Source of the DNA: Prostheceraeus crozeri | Lineage: Eukaryota; Platyhelminthes; Polycladida; Euryleptidae | Assembly: GCA_907163375.1 (NCBI GenBank) | Contig: CAJQUW010007404.1 | Location: 620,001-684,000 of the forward strand | Length of the DNA: 64,000 bases | Reading direction: 5' to 3' | Shown here: positions 12,161-26,508 of the stretch, piece after piece | How the letters are laid out: every line of letters begins with the position of its first letter | How positions within the stretch are numbered: the first letter of the stretch is position 1 | Position numbers and translations under genes: made by a program | Notes under the pieces: generated by a model | Seen by the model: only the letters and a program-made list of their open reading frames with translations | Databases searched by the model: none | What the model was told of the DNA's origin: nothing

Positions 12161-12260
12161 AGCAGGTGGTCCAGTGGCCTTGTTGCCAGAGGGTCTGCTT
12201 GCACGTCCTCACATGTTTCGTGTTGGTTACATCTGTCGAGATTTGATGCATGGGAATAAG
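12161..12260 (+). repeat. Degenerate SINE-like head
   Basis: AGCAGGTGGTCCAGTGGCCT, followed by a stretch containing GCACGTCCTC, resembles the first half of the repeat at 11.85 kb. Box B is not recognisable. Low confidence. Confidence 0.25.
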
Positions 12261-14180
12261 ATATTAAGTGAATCAGCTTCTTTTGATGTACTAGTAGGCC
12301 TCTTAATTGCGCATTGCAGTCTGCTTCTTTTTTTCAAAACCTCCAGACACATTCAATTCTTTCACTGACAGATGAATAGAAAAAAAGGTTTCTTTTCTAT
12401 TTAGTTACTAAATTATTCATTTTCTCTATCATTTCTAGCGCGCTTAGTTTTTGCCTACAAGTGAAGGGCTCTGTAGGTCATATAAACGACGACACGTTGA
12501 TGGTGAAAAGTCTGATAATTTTCTTCTAATTTTCAAAAATTAAATCGTTAGTTAAGAAATTAGGTTGTCATATTTTTTAGATGTAGTCAATATTTGCTAT
12601 TAAATCTGCATTCTTATTATATATTCTAAAGCAAATTTGGTGTATTGGGCAGATGCACATCGAGAAATAATGTAATTAGACAAAAATATTAAAAGGAACT
12701 ATAGTCGTCTGAAAAAGAAGCAGGCTTGTGAGACAATTGCATCATGACGCCTAGACAATACATGATTTAATTTTGGTAGATTGCCTCTCACTTATTTCTT
12801 ATTTCCCTACTGTATCAGTCCCCATTCGATAGAGACCAATAAGTGTGCCATAAAGAATGACGTACGTGAATTATGAACGTTAGTACTGGTTTGTAATGAG
12901 ATGAGGTCTAGACTGCCGCGCAATTAATTTGTCTTTATTTCAATATCAAATAGGTAGCCTATCAAACAAGCCATTATGATAATGTATTTCATAATCATTA
13001 GCTGTCTGCAATAAATCATGAAGATGTAAGAGAACTATATACAAAGATACCATCATTATTGACATTCTCCCTTGATGTCACGTGTTGTTTTGGACATATA
13101 ACTTCCCGTTTCAATCAGTTGTTTGCGGAGAGTGTTGAATCAATGACATTTCAGGTATCCCTTCGGTCACGTTCTAGTGATCACTATCGACATCACTTGC
13201 TCGACGTTTCCCATAACTGAGTACTCTATTAATGCGCTTCAATATTTTTCTCATCGAGAATGACATTGCAAGTCGACAAATGCAGCTATTTCAACAGTGG
13301 GCTTTCAAAAAGACAAGAAAAGTAAATGAAACGGTATTTTCAACTATTGTGAAGCTGACTATTGCTTTCATTGAAAGAGGTACGAAGGTCTAACAATTCA
13401 AAATTGACTTCCATGCTGTTTTAGTGCTGTGTATGCGAACATTCGAAACTGATAGAAGCTTTTCAGTGTCAAAATAAACTAAAATATTGTGCTAAACAAA
13501 CATTACAGCTTCGTCAACTTTAGCGAGCTATTCTTTATTTGTCAGCTTCAATATTTCATGTTCCAGTGCTGTTAGCAATTCAGACGTAGTTTTCAAACTA
13601 TGATTTCGATAAACTTCCATTTTTCCTGAATACACCATATACTTCACTATATATAAATCACATGCTATTTTATGAAACTCTGTGCATTGCACTTATTGAA
13701 AGACGGAAATTTAAAGCTCATAAATGCTTCAGTTGAGATTCGTGCTGACTTTACCAAAGCGAATAGTTCGCTTCCAAGTATTGTGGCATTTGAGCATAAC
13801 CTGCATGCAGCATGCCTTTTAAACATGGATAAATTATGATTCCTATCTTAATTGGAATATCAATATTTATGTATCTGCAATCCATGAGTTTAAGTTTCAT
13901 CTGTCTATTCTGGAATATGCACTCATTGCGGTAGTGAAAGTTTGAATTAATATCAAGCAGAATTTTATTGCCTTCGAAAACAAGGAAGAAGGCCTGACTA
14001 GAGAAGGAAACTCAAATCGTTCAAATTGTGATGATGATGATGTTGATGATGATAATGATGGTGATATATGTAACGCTGACATTTAGAGTGAAAATAAATC
14101 ATTCTAAAGAAATTTCAGGTTGAAAGAAAATAACGAAAAGTGAGAGTGATCACAAATTCATATAAATTTGAAGTTTATAC
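12261..14180. other. Unassigned DNA with a GAT-rich tract
   Basis: No gene supported. An imperfect (GAT)n microsatellite lies at 14029-14065 and produces the serine-rich minus-strand frame at 13897-14082, which I reject as a gene. Confidence 0.45.
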
Positions 14181-14189
14181 ACGTGCACT

Positions 14190-14985
14190 TTTAAACAAGA
14201 CGGTTAGTTTTGAAGGTACGAAAGGGTCCATGTCCATAGGTCCGGAGAGTCAGCACATGGGGACCATGTGAGGTGCATTTTAAAGGTCCAAAGGGGTCTA
14301 TATAATGACTTTTAGGATAAAAAGATTTAAAGACTTATGGGCCGCTTTATTAAATGGTCCTACAATTTTCTACTTTCATTCAGATACCTACCCATGCCGT
14401 ACTAACCCTGTTCTTCACTTTCCACCACTTTACCAAGAGGACAATTTGTCTTACATTTCCTCAGTTGATTTATCAATTTATGCAAAATACCTAAATAATA
14501 AAACTAAAATAATTAATGAAAATAAAAACTGATTATTTTTCTGCAGATTTTTCCAATTCTTATAATCATTTGATAATTATATTTTATCTATAATAAAATG
14601 AGCGTTAGATGACTTTGTCTGTCATTTCAATTTACAAAGGAGGTATTTTTGGCACCTGTGAAATATGCTCACATCACTACTTATGAGTTCATCGGACCCG
14701 TTTTCTCTTTTGTACCTCAAATACGCAACCATCCAGAATATGAACTGCATTTTCTTTTATTCTGCGGACCTTTGTTTGTGCCATTTAAGTACGGACCTTA
14801 TCCGGATTTTATACAGAAGTGCATCTTTCTAGCAATTTTTTTGCATTACTCAACATAATTAGTTATTTTCTTGTCATTTCTGGACAAATAAAAATGATTT
14901 ACAAAGAATATGCAATTCAGAAAATGCGTCTGATAAATTTCGGTCCCTTCTATACCCTTAATACGGACCATTCTGCCTAACAGTG
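14190..14985. mobile_element. Possible TIR element with subterminal GGTCC repeats
   Basis: The left end carries several GGTCC motifs (about 14225-14360), and the right part carries the same motif inverted, CGGACC (about 14693-14965). The outer 32 bp, GACGGTTAGTTTTGAAGG and on, align imperfectly with the reverse complement of the far end. Opposed subterminal repeats of this kind are common in hAT-like elements. No TSD was found and the boundaries are uncertain. Frames at 14305-14532 and 14649-14858 have no recognisable domain. Confidence 0.3.
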
Positions 14986-14989
14986 TAGC

Positions 14990-17370
14990 TCGCAGTGCTT
15001 GAGGTTAGACATGGAGGCAGTTGTATAGACTCATACATGATGGAGCGAGCGAGGTGTTACAATGTGTTTTGTATGTCGATGAAGAGGTGAAACAGGAAGA
15101 TTTAGAAGGCTGTCGGGACGCGGCATTGACTGAAAAGTTTCCATCGACTGATGGGATCTTCGTATGTAAATGGGAGTGAAATCACCACAATGACAATCAC
15201 TACCACACACAAGACGGCGACGTATGATAATTTCCTATTTATTTTAGTGCTCCTGACTGAGATAAAGAGTGGACTGCAGACTACAAAGTGCTGACCACAT
15301 GCGACTCATGCGGAGTAACAAGATCGCATTTCTTGACGAAATTGTTGATTTTACAATGTATGTATTGTAAATAATTTTTTGATGTTTTCTTTGCACCGTT
15401 CTCAATATGAAGTCTCCATGACAAATAAAATCTTTGGTATAAGTGACGCTTAGAATTTTGACATGATGAGACATTTCCGTAGTTGGACGCAAAGTTAATG
15501 CATTTTCCTTTCAATGGACTTAACTTACGTTTTTTGCAAGTTCAATTTTAAGCCATTTCGCTTGCACCAAGAGTTAACATGATCAATTTGACACTGATTA
15601 TTAGGTCGATATGAGATTCATTGGTAATGTGAGAGAGCGTCATCACATCATCAGAATATTTAATCATGACAACTGGTGAATGATGAGTTAATAAAGTTCA
15701 CATGTGAGTGGCAAATATGCAAGGCGCCAATACTAATCCCTGGGGCATGCTTGAAGCCCGAAAAGACAATACGAGGTGAGTTTGCAGTTCAGTCGTCAAA
15801 GCCAACAATCTGGATACGATTTTTTAGGGAATCCCTGCACCAGGCTGTAAAATCAGACATGTCATTAACATAATGCTCCATACTCTTCATTAATATTCTT
15901 GCACACTTAAATAGTCAGCGATTAGGAGATTTGGGGAATATGCATCGCAATCATGATACATTTCTACAAAGGAAAAATAACCCAGGCATCATCATTGGGA
16001 CATGAAAAATTCTGTTGGAGCTAGACGAGAACACAAAATGAAATTGTGCGCTGAGACCGCAACGCCCTATCCTCTAATACCGTCCATGCAATCATGACGT
16101 CAAGGAATGTGATAGTCAAGTAGATAGCCGAGACTGGTCAAAATATTTTCAGATAACCATGTTTTACTTATGACAGCAATATTTGGGGTGATAACTGTAT
16201 CATGACATGATTAAGTCACTCGATTTATTCACACACCAGTTTTATATTTCTTGTTGGTAATAAAGATGGAACAGATGAATAATCGATCTGTATCACGTTC
16301 TCAACATTTCAGAGATTCGAAATAACATTATAGGCAAGTTCAGCTAAGTTGGACACGACAAAGTGTTGAATGTCCGAATTTCCCCCAATGTTATGTAAAT
16401 TCGGAAATTTTCAATGACTTAGATATATATTGAAGAATATTTCAAAAATTATTCATTTTTATTCAGGCAAGAGGTCTTAATCAATAGTTGATGCGCAGTA
16501 TCTAAGGAAGCAGATATCTGCAAAAATGCGTAGTGCGCAACCTCCAAAAGCTGAAAAAATTGTCCGAAGTTGCTCCGTTTTACGGTACCGCTACATACTT
16601 AAAGAAACACATTTGCTTTCCTGATGAAAAAGAAATATTTTTAATTGTAATCTTTCAATGAATTTCGCATCTCTTGAGATCAGAACTCGTCTTTCGTTAT
16701 CATTTTCGTAGTTTCCAAATGATGCAATTATGAAAGTCGTTCAGCTTCAAAGAAAGCATGAGACTTATCGATATTCTTTGCATTTATACAAATCGTTGCT
16801 TCTTTACGTTTTACACGACAGGTTTCAGATCAATCACTTTATTTTGTTTTCATCAAAGTAATTTTTTTATATTTTCTCTCAATCGTGCGATCGCTAAGCG
16901 CATTTTTATCTGCCTTGTGCCTTTCGATTCACTTTCTACTTTGCTATTTTGTTCATTGAGATTCTGTGGTTGAGCTAATCGTTGTAATTGATTGCGATTT
17001 GCATTCAGCGCAGGTTGAGTCTGACATGAGTTGAATGGTAAGAATGCTATATAGACTGTGAATATTAATCCGAATTGCTTTCATCATTTGAGTTGAAAGG
17101 TGAAGCTCACTGACAAAGAAAATCGAATTTGATCTACGCAGTAATGGACCTAAACAATAATAAACGCATCTGTGTCTCTTCATTCATGTCAACGATGATC
17201 AACACTTTATGGAAATCAAGACAGAATTAACTTCATCGAAAGATAAACAATTATATTTTTGTCACAACTTTCCATAAATAACTGCGATAAGACTTCACCT
17301 CAGAAAACCGCTTTTCCTCGAGCATGTGTAAAATAGAACCGTACAATTGATGAAGCCGAGCAATTCCCTA
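14990..17370. other. Unassigned DNA
   Basis: No supported gene or element. A weak inverted repeat around CCGAATTT/AAATTCGG at 16374-16405 is the only local structure noticed. Confidence 0.45.
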
Positions 17371-17515
17371 AACAGATGGCCTGCCGCTGATGAAATTGTG
17401 GTTAAAATGAGGTGTTTGCAACCTCTCTAGCTTCAACGTTACTTGTTCAAACTTGCCCTACGACAGTACGAATGATGCAGCGTAACAGGCCGAAGCGTAT
17501 CTTGACAACAAGATG
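17371..17515 (+). repeat. tRNA-derived SINE-like repeat, second family, copy 2
   Basis: It starts AACAGATGGC like the 11.85 kb copy. It keeps a decayed box B (TTGTTCAAACTT) preceded by TTCAACGTTAC (compare CACCAACGTTGC), and the downstream GCGTAACAGGCCGAAGCG segment. Overall similarity is moderate, so it is an old copy. Confidence 0.4.
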
Positions 17516-17968
17516 AAGATTTTCTACTAAATCTTGCATGCTGAAATGTCCTAAAATCTGCAATGGAATGATCCTATTCTGGTTCAATATATCATGATGA
17601 TCTCCATGGTAGACTTACTTATTCCTTTTGAAGTTCTAAATATTTATTACTCCATGAAATCATGATCACTTTACTTTTTTGCAAGATACAATGACAGTAC
17701 GGCCTTGTAAGCATGAAATTTTGATTCATTCCTGCAATATAATGAGGAGTTGCTTTTGTAGAACAACCATGGGCAACCTGTGCCTGCAGAGTCATTGTCG
17801 GTGATCCACGAATAATGATTGAAACTGTCCGCCGGAACATTAATTTCATTAAACATTTAGAGGAATCTTAACAACCAGGAATCTTCAATTTTTTTCTAAA
17901 TTTGAAAAGATGACAAGATTTTTCCACTAAAACCGGTACACCTTACAAAGTATGCAAAGCAGAACCCA

Positions 17969-18135
17969 ACAGAGTGTTCTAAAATTCATTGCTCGTGCAG
18001 TGTAATAGTGTATAGCAATGTGAATGTAAAATTAGCATATACGTATTAGTATATACTTTCTATATGCTGATTTTATATTCCTGCTGCTATACAAACTAAG
18101 ATCACTGCACGAGCAATGAATTTTAAACACTTTGT
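17969..18135. mobile_element. Foldback MITE of about 167 bp
   Basis: Inverted arms of about 70 bp (ACAGAGTGTTCTAAAATTCA at the left, its near complement at the right) share CATTGCTCGTGCAGTG and continue with several gaps to the AT-rich tip near 18050. No coding capacity, and no clear TSD. Confidence 0.5.
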
Positions 18136-18540
18136 AAGGGCTCTGCCACGGCTAACAGCGTCGACGCTTCGCAGCTTTCAGTTTTCTTAAGTTTTGATTT
18201 AAAAGTCTCAGTGACTTTTTTGCTGCTTTCAGAATTAGCAGGTATCTCCTTTCAGACTGTAATCATTATCGATTGTTTACATCATCGTCACTTTTATGCA
18301 TGCACAATGACCAATTTCTTACTTCATGTTCATCCAAATGTGAGCTTTAGTCGTACAATGGTGCTCTGATTCTTTGATTAGTTTCAGTTTTATTTGCAGT
18401 TGTATTTCATGATATTAATTGCTTTTATGATGAAAATATAAATTTAAAGAATTGTACCATTGGTTATGTCGATTTCATTTGCAATTCGTGTCTTCACTGG
18501 TTGATGTTATGCCTATTTTTCGTTCAAGTGGCGCAATTGA

Positions 18541-18571
<31 letters not shown>
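18541..18571. repeat. (TG)n(AG)n microsatellite
   Basis: About eight TG units followed directly by about seven AG units. Confidence 0.9.
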
Positions 18572-21500
18572 AGCTAGAAAAGAACATCAGTTGCTTTCTG
18601 GATAACTCAAGTGTCAAGCTTCAGTGTCAAGTGTGTAAATTGGTGATTAGTTGATCTTGTTTCTTATTCTTAACATATTCTCATGTCACGTTTTCTATAC
18701 TGGCCACTGAAATCTTGTCAACCTAACTCAAGCATTAGATTCCATTAATCAATTGCCCTTGTAACCCATATGTCCTTCAAACCTCTCATATAACTAACCA
18801 TGCTGTAGGGGGAAACTTCTAAAAAAATTGATACACAATTGGTCTAAAGAAATTGTCAGAAATAAATGCTGTTTCCACCCTTGGTTGTCGGGACATTGCT
18901 TGCCCCGCGTGTAGGTTATTTCAACAGATGGGAATTAGATATAATAGGACATTAATAAGATTTTGCATATTGTTGTATCTAATCTTCTGTGACTGACTTG
19001 TATCCGAATATTTTCTGTTGTGCAATTCAGTGTCATCATTTAAGTCTAAAATTCATTGGCTATAGTGTAGAGCAGTGTTCGACATGTAAAATTGATTCTC
19101 ATTGCTGAAAGTATGCGCCATCCATAGAAAGTGAGGTCTTGTGCAAGTCGTTTCGAAGGCGCTACTTTTAATTTATCCACTCGGTTTTTGTTCCTTTTTG
19201 TTCCTGTAGGTTAACATTTTAAAAATCCTAAAAATACAGTTATCATTTCATGTCGTTACAGTTTTAGCTTTCTAATCCGATCGATGGTTGATAAAATCAG
19301 CGCTTATTCACACATTGTTGTTGAGCGTCCATGTTGTCACTCCGTTTCTAAACCCGCGTTTTCCGGAATTTTCGAATAATTTAACTCAAACAACATTGAC
19401 ATCGTCTTCCCATGCCTATGACAGAAACAAACTATTTGCAAATATTGTCTTGAGAATCTAATGCGAAATATAAGTAGGAAGTTGTGATGAAATTTTATTT
19501 GACTTAAACAACTATGAAATTTATATGTCAGACTTATTACTTAAAAATAAGAAGAGATTCGAGCCCTTCTGTGTAGAGGAGAGCATTTCTTTAAAGCTAA
19601 AAATAGACGACGATTTCTATAAAAACGAGCATTACTAAATTAATGCAAAATTTCGTATGTAATGAGATCAGTAATGTCTCTAATCTTTCTTAATTGAAAG
19701 GGATTTCAGGAAAAATGATGTGGAGATTTCTCATACTGTTGCACCGAACAAACTGACCAAACAAACTAAGCAAAATTTTTGAAAGGAAAGATTGACATCT
19801 CAGTCTCATGCGAATGAGTTCAATGATTATACACTCCCTGCCTCTATTGCATTGTGTCATCCATTGCAATGGTGGAAAACAAATCTAAGTAATCTTCCAA
19901 GGTTGTCTCTGCTAGCCACGAAGTACCCAGGCAGCTACAAATTGCCGCAACATCCACAAGCTCAGAAACGTATTTTCATGCATTGGGAAATTGTTGCTAT
20001 AAGAGGATGAGACTTAGGAAGAACACAACTATCTTGTTTATACATTAGAGGAAAGTTTGAAAGGTATTTCTGAAATCCTACCTACCTGTTATAGTTTAAT
20101 TTGATGATAATTTGATACACAAATATTCAAAATTTGGCTCAAATTACATAAATATGTTATAAATGACTTTCATATGCCAAAATTAATCAAGTTTATTCGC
20201 CTGAACTGATCTGATCACTCATAGGCAAAAGTGGGGAGACCAACTAGAAGAAGCGAACCAAAGTTGCATAAATAATATTGGGACTACATTAAATGAAATA
20301 CGGACTACTGATAAATTGATGGTTGCACCTTAGTTTACATTCACTAACTCAAATTGTTGATACACATTACAACCAGTACAATTATTGTTGGCAGGTTAAG
20401 CAATATTTTTGTTGTATTATTATTGTAGTTTTATTGTAGCATTACTATCTCAAAGTATACATAGTATTGGAAACGTCGCTTAACCGGTCAGCTAGTTAAT
20501 TCAACATCGGTTAACTGTGACCAACAATATATTCACAATGCGTTTGAACATTTATTAAACATAATGACCAAACGACTAAAGGCAAGAAAGAGAACGGTTT
20601 GCGACCTCTTTCACTAAGGATTTTAACACCTTTACAAATGTCTTTTCTAATATATAAACAGATTTCTACAATTTAGTGAAAGGAGGATCCCAAGAAGAAT
20701 GTAGATTTGTAGAAAGAAGCACCTTACAATCACGTCAATGGAGTTCAGTGGATGGGTGGTCGGATCTTATTAACGGCTAGCAAAGTATAATTATTATTGA
20801 CTTTGTTTCGAGCCACACCGATCTGAACGGCGAGTAATGATAATGATAAAAGGAGGAAACATCTGTGCAATTTAAATAAGTTACACAAACAAGCGATGCA
20901 AATTTTCGACTGTAAATTAATAAAATGTGCACTTGCTCTCTTAATGACAGCGGCGAGATGATCAGTCAATGCATCGTGTGTGTCAAATTGTATCTATTAT
21001 ATCGCATTCGCAGATATCAAAAAAACATCGATGACAGAAACAATGTTACTCGTCCGTACATTTGCTGTACATGCTTGCAAGGCATGAATGCAACATCTAG
21101 TTTGTAAGAAATAGAGAAGTTCAATTATGAAAAGGAATGCCTACATTACAAAATTTGTCAGCAACATTGTCCGTCACGAAACAAATGTATTCAATTACTC
21201 TGATAAGATACGCCTGTATTTGAAAAACTTCATTGTTCATAAATGATTCTTATCATACAAAATAACATCTTATCACAAATTTACAAAATACAAGTAATCA
21301 TGCAATAAAGATGTTGACTTCACAATTATCAAAGATTGGGTCATGGTAATTACGCTGGAAATATATGTAGGCTATACGCAGTTTTTGCCGTTGTTGATGA
21401 ATAGTATGTCTGTCTGACAGCATCAGAATTTCTCTACAGAAAAGAAGTCCACCGACCTTGTTGCAAACCAGCTGACGATATCATCACTAATTCGGCCACA

Positions 21501-24500
21501 TTTTGAAACCTTCTGCAATAGCTGCACCGTAATCAAAGTTTCAAATTTCTTTCTTTGACTTATACATAAGTCACGCTTTTCATATCTTCTTAAATTTTCT
21601 TAATTAAGATTTTCTACTGAAAAGAGACGCATCTTTTCAGTTTTTTCTAAATGCGGCAGCTCAAATCAAATTGCGAACAGGATATCTAAGACTGCGTTTT
21701 TTTTAGACGGACCATGTCTGCGAGTATGAAGATATAACTCTATTCTTTAAGTTCAATTCTATCTCGCACAATTCTGTAAGTTTCCATCCATCATTTATTA
21801 ACTCTGTCTAAATGTCTTAAACTATACAAAATCTAGAACAGTTTAAAGAAGGGTCAAATCGCATGTTGAAAGACAAAAATATTAATCTAATTTTTATGTT
21901 TTGAAGCGTGCAGTGCTCATACATAGACTGCAAATTGAAGTAATAATTTAACAATAATGAATTCGAAACAGATGCTATACTATCAACCACGTTCGTGACC
22001 AACCTTACCGTATTAAATACGCATTTTGTATAAATCCATGATCACAAGTTTTCACTTGTCATTTTTTTTAAATTTTGACACAACCACACATCTGCTGTCA
22101 TAGAATTTGCGATCAAATCGTTTATTCAGTTGGGGAAATGAATATCATGTACAAATTGACAGTAACAAGATGCAGATTTATCTGATGATAAATAAATTTA
22201 TCCAACATGGACTGATCTGGTATCCATGAAACATGGTGTGTTTGAACAGCCTTAAAGAAAATATAATCGATCGATTATCTTACTCGAAAAATTTACTTCA
22301 CTCATATTGCACATGAATCGCCTTTATATATTTCCACTGATTTCATGTCTCGAAATTCTTCAATCAACCAAATATATTTGAAATAAGCAGTCATTTAAGC
22401 GTTTTAGTTATAAATAGCGAGAGCATGAACTTTTCCATGCGATGATAAAATTCTGTCGTTGAATTTTGCTGTTCTAGCACACTGAATACTTAAACAGTTT
22501 TGTATACAAATATAGAACGTGATATATAGCTACGGAGAAAATTTGATGGATAAGTTTTCCATGAGGAAGTATATTTTAAATTAAGAGCTTTAAACTATAA
22601 TTCTGCAGATTTTCACACCTCATTTAGCAGTTTTAGTCGTTGTTCAAGATGTGAGTGAGCGACTTAATGTGGTGACAAAGTTTACAGCAGCATTTGTTCT
22701 TTCCTTATCCTGTGGCGATAAACCCAAGACTTTTGTAATGTACATACAATCTCAACACGCTTAACAGTCAAAGGCTAAGTAATTAGTGTGCAAGCGACCT
22801 TGGTGACCTGAATAGTTAACGAAATACCATTGAAGTTGATTAGACTTGAGAAAAATGTATTATGTTCGTCTCTGCAGGGTTGAATATTACTTGAAAAATG
22901 ACTGAAAATATTTTGCGGAAAGTCATATTGTTTGCCATTGAACATGCCGCAAGAAAAAAATGGCTCAAGTACCCTGGATTTGGGATCTTCATTCCAAACT
23001 AATTGTTTGAATTTAATGAGACATTGATCTAATTATGATCAACATACTGTAGTTTGATATGCATGCACATAATTGATTTTCATTTGTCACAGTCGATTTC
23101 ATTTTATGGTGATGTGATAAATAAACTTCTATCAATAGCCAGAAATAGCAAATAGTGTGTGCCTATCAAATTCTAAAGCTAATAGTGGCTTTTATACAAT
23201 GCTCAAATATAGTCGCACACTCAATCACATAAATACAAACCGCACATGCATGCCAATAGGTGTGCATTTGAAAAGCGGCTCTGCGGTGCATTCTTCGAAA
23301 TTATAGACGACATGTACACGTCATGTAGACAACTGACAAACAACATTGGCTGGTAGGTTAATTGAATTTATATTTATGAATTCAAGAATTTTGTAAAACT
23401 GTGTTAAGACATAATGTCGAGAGCAAAACAGGTCTGAAAACTGGCTGCCATTTGACCGAAGCAACCACCAGACCGGACAGATGATAATGATATAATTTAT
23501 AAACTATTAATCACAAAAATCCGTTACATTAAAATCCACGTGCTTCATTGAATGCTAGCATACAAAACATGGAAGAAAACAGAAATTCAGACACTTGAGA
23601 GAAGTAATATGTATAGAATGTCTTCAACTTTATCATCTATCGGACGATAAATACAAGATTTCTTTCTTCAATTTTATTTTGTATTTGAACTTAAAGTATT
23701 TCATGAATTTAATGATGCATTTGACTGACGACTCTGAAGTTGATTGCTATTGGTTTCAATAAATCTCTTTCTCCCTCTCCCCAATTTTCTACATGTTCAT
23801 GAGCGAGGGATTATAAAATAGATGAACGCAATGACCTACTGGGAATTGCACTCTCACAATCGGCGCAACCCGATCAACAGCTGTTGAATATTCTCTTGAG
23901 TTAGTGCCTTGCACTAGTGTAATAGAAGATGTTACATCATTTTGGTGGGATTTCAACAAACATTGTTGCAATCTTCATGTACTTAACACATTGAACGAAT
24001 TAATCTGCAGATAGTGCGAGATTCTTGCATGACTAACTCTATAATTCAAATGCAATCTATCTTTAATAAGTTAGTGAGATAAGTTTAGCGACACAAGTTC
24101 ACTATTTCATGAGGGCATAACAAATTTGAATTAATTAAAATTGATAGTTATCATCTAAATATTGGAGTCAGAATGCGCAATATACATGTATTTGAGATAA
24201 GATATACGCCTTATTTCGACTTTAACCTATTTATTACAGAGGACGCATTAACCTATAAGCTATTCTTCAAAGGACAAGAGCTTAAACAAATTGAATTTCT
24301 ATGCATGTCGCCTTCAATTTGTAATTACCATAAATAATCTTAACCGTCATGACCAAATTGTGTGAAAATGTGTCTTTACTTATTAGCTACATAATATTCA
24401 ATCTCATCAAACCAACACTCCTATTCTTTCAAATCAAATCGATTATCTCTCAGTTATCGAAGAGAAATATGAATAATTTACCAAGTGAAAGAAAGCTCTT

Positions 24501-24840
24501 GGGAATACTTTATCCTAGATATAAATTTGTTGTCAGGAGAACCGTAAACGTCATGCTGACATTGGAAGCATAATCAGAAGTTGAAGAGCGTTTTTTATCC
24601 ATTTAGTCAGATGGAATTAGCTATGGTTTACTTGTATTGACCACACCCTTGCTTCCTCATTCATAAAATGTAGCCATAGTTAACATAGAGTTTGGAGCAT
24701 ACGGAGAACGAATACTGTGGTTGAGGAATGGAGTATCTTTCTTTTGTAATTTGAAAGGAGGATTTAAATATGTGCGCTCCTACTACATTTACATACAAAT
24801 TTTTGCAACTGTGTCACCCTTTAAATAAAAGTAAATAATA
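18572..24840. other. Unassigned AT-rich DNA
   Basis: More than 6 kb in which I find no gene, RNA or bounded repeat. All frames are under 76 codons, without family motifs and scattered over both strands. If host exons or old element remnants lie here, I cannot recognise them by eye. Confidence 0.4.
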
Positions 24841-26508
24841 CAGATTGTTTCATAAAAAATGGATCACCCTTAAACATCGCCTTAACTTCAACTTTGTCTA
24901 ACTCCGCCAAACTTGAACGAATTTCTCTGAAATTCGGAAGATATGGCAGTTGTGCTTACTAATATCATTGTTGGAAATTTCAAGCATGAATATTGAGTTG
25001 TTTTCCTGTTATAGATAAAAAAGTAGTAGATAATTTGATCTTCATTTAGCAATGTTACACAAAATCATACCTCACTCTTATAAAATTACATTTGTTTCCT
25101 TTGTTATGTAATATGTTGTTCTACAAGCCAAAAGCTATCAAGCAAAACAAAAATAAAGAAAATCGGTCAATCAGAGCCAGTATAGCACCATTATTCATCA
25201 ACCATAATGTAACTGCTACATGTGATTAACTGGACTTCATGTTCCATAGCTTCCTGACTTCGTTGCGGTGGTGTTGGCAGCACTCCTGATTGCTTTCAGC
25301 TAGAAATCTATCTCTTACCAGTTGAAAACAATACAAAGCACAAATGAACAATAACGAGATCGCATTCACAAAAGGCAAAGTGTCAGCCTTGCTAGAACTA
25401 GGCTTTTCTTTGCGAGCTACAAGCAAGCGACTAAATGTCCCTTACACAAATGTGCATCGATGGCATAATGATGATTTTCGACTCTGTCGTAGAGGGCTCT
25501 GGCCGTCCACGCAAAACATCCAAACGTAGAGACCGCCTAATTTTGAGATTTGTTAAAGTTGATCCAAGTCTCTCGTTAACTGAGATGGCTGCACTAGTCT
25601 CGTCTATTTCTAAGTCCACTATTCGTAGAAGACTTATTGAGTCGAATTTCAAGATTTGTAAGAGGTCCTCTCAGATCGAATTATCAAATCAGCGTCTCAA
25701 ATTATCAAAAAGACGTCTCAGATGAGCAATGAGTCATTGTCATTGGCGAAATCAATGGGATCGGGTTGTCTGGTCTGATGAGGCATCAGTCCGTCTAAAC
25801 TAAAGGATAGTGATGGTCGATTGAGATTATGGATAAAATCTGATCAGGAAATTCCGAGACATTTACATCGTCCCCGGGTACAAAGTGGTGCGACTCTACT
25901 GATTTGGGCTGGCATTTGGACCAATGGCCGCTCTGAACTTCACACACAGCAAGGAACCATGAATTCTGAACGCTATGTGAATGTTTTACGAATGAACATT
26001 GGCCAAATGACAGATCAACTTGGTGATCCATCGACTTGGTTATTTATGGATGATAATGCTACGTGTCACAGGAGTAGTAGAGTCAACTTATCCAAGTCTC
26101 AATTAGGGCTTAGGACATTATCTTGGCCAGCTCGTTCTCCTGATCTGAATCCCACAGAAAATGTATGGAGTATTCTAAAACGTAACGTTCGTCGTTCACT
26201 GCTACCTACAGATGGCGTATCACAACTTACGTCACTGTTAAAAAGAGAGTGGAGAAAGTTAGATCAGTCAAAAATCAACGATATCATCGAATCAATGCCT
26301 AGAAAAATTGGTAATGTCATTGACAATAAGGGTAGGGCCACAAAACATTAGCTTCTTAAGAACCGTTACTGTATCATAGCTTATCAGATTATATAAGGAC
26401 ATTTAAATATATTAGGGACATGAAATAACATGAAAAATGCTTTCTGTATCATACTTATGTTTTATTTAATCAAATTTTAGGATGATCTACTTTTTATGAA
26501 ACGGACTG
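24841..26508 (+). mobile_element. Tc1-type DNA transposon, about 1.67 kb
   Basis: The left end CAGATTGTTTCATAAAAAAT matches the reverse complement of the right end, CAGTCCGTTTCATAAAAAGT, so both termini are present. The length is usual for Tc1 elements. TA precedes the left end (24839-24840). The right flank reads TC, so one half of the TA duplication looks mutated. The element carries a transposase pseudogene in its second half. The differences between the two terminal repeats and the decayed frame point to an old insertion. Confidence 0.85.
25344..26351 (+). pseudogene. Tc1 transposase (DD34E), inactivated
   Basis: Transposases of this family bind the terminal repeats and cut and paste the element at TA. 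In order: an N-terminal helix-turn-helix (from MNNNEIAFTKGK through RATSKRLNVPYTNVHRW, 25344-25460); a second binding region with GRPRKTS (about 25500) and STIRRRL; the first catalytic Asp in WSDEAS (about 25775); the second in FMDDNATCHRS (about 26050); and the Glu in SPDLNPTENVW (about 26155), 34 residues after the second Asp. This DD34E spacing defines Tc1. The gene is dead: the reading frame shifts near 25440-25500, meets a TGA at 25723, and shifts back near 25800. Only the last third (25821-26351, 176 codons) is continuous. Confidence 0.9.

Noticed and set aside
13897-14082. Serine-rich minus-strand frame
   Set aside because: Product of the GAT microsatellite.
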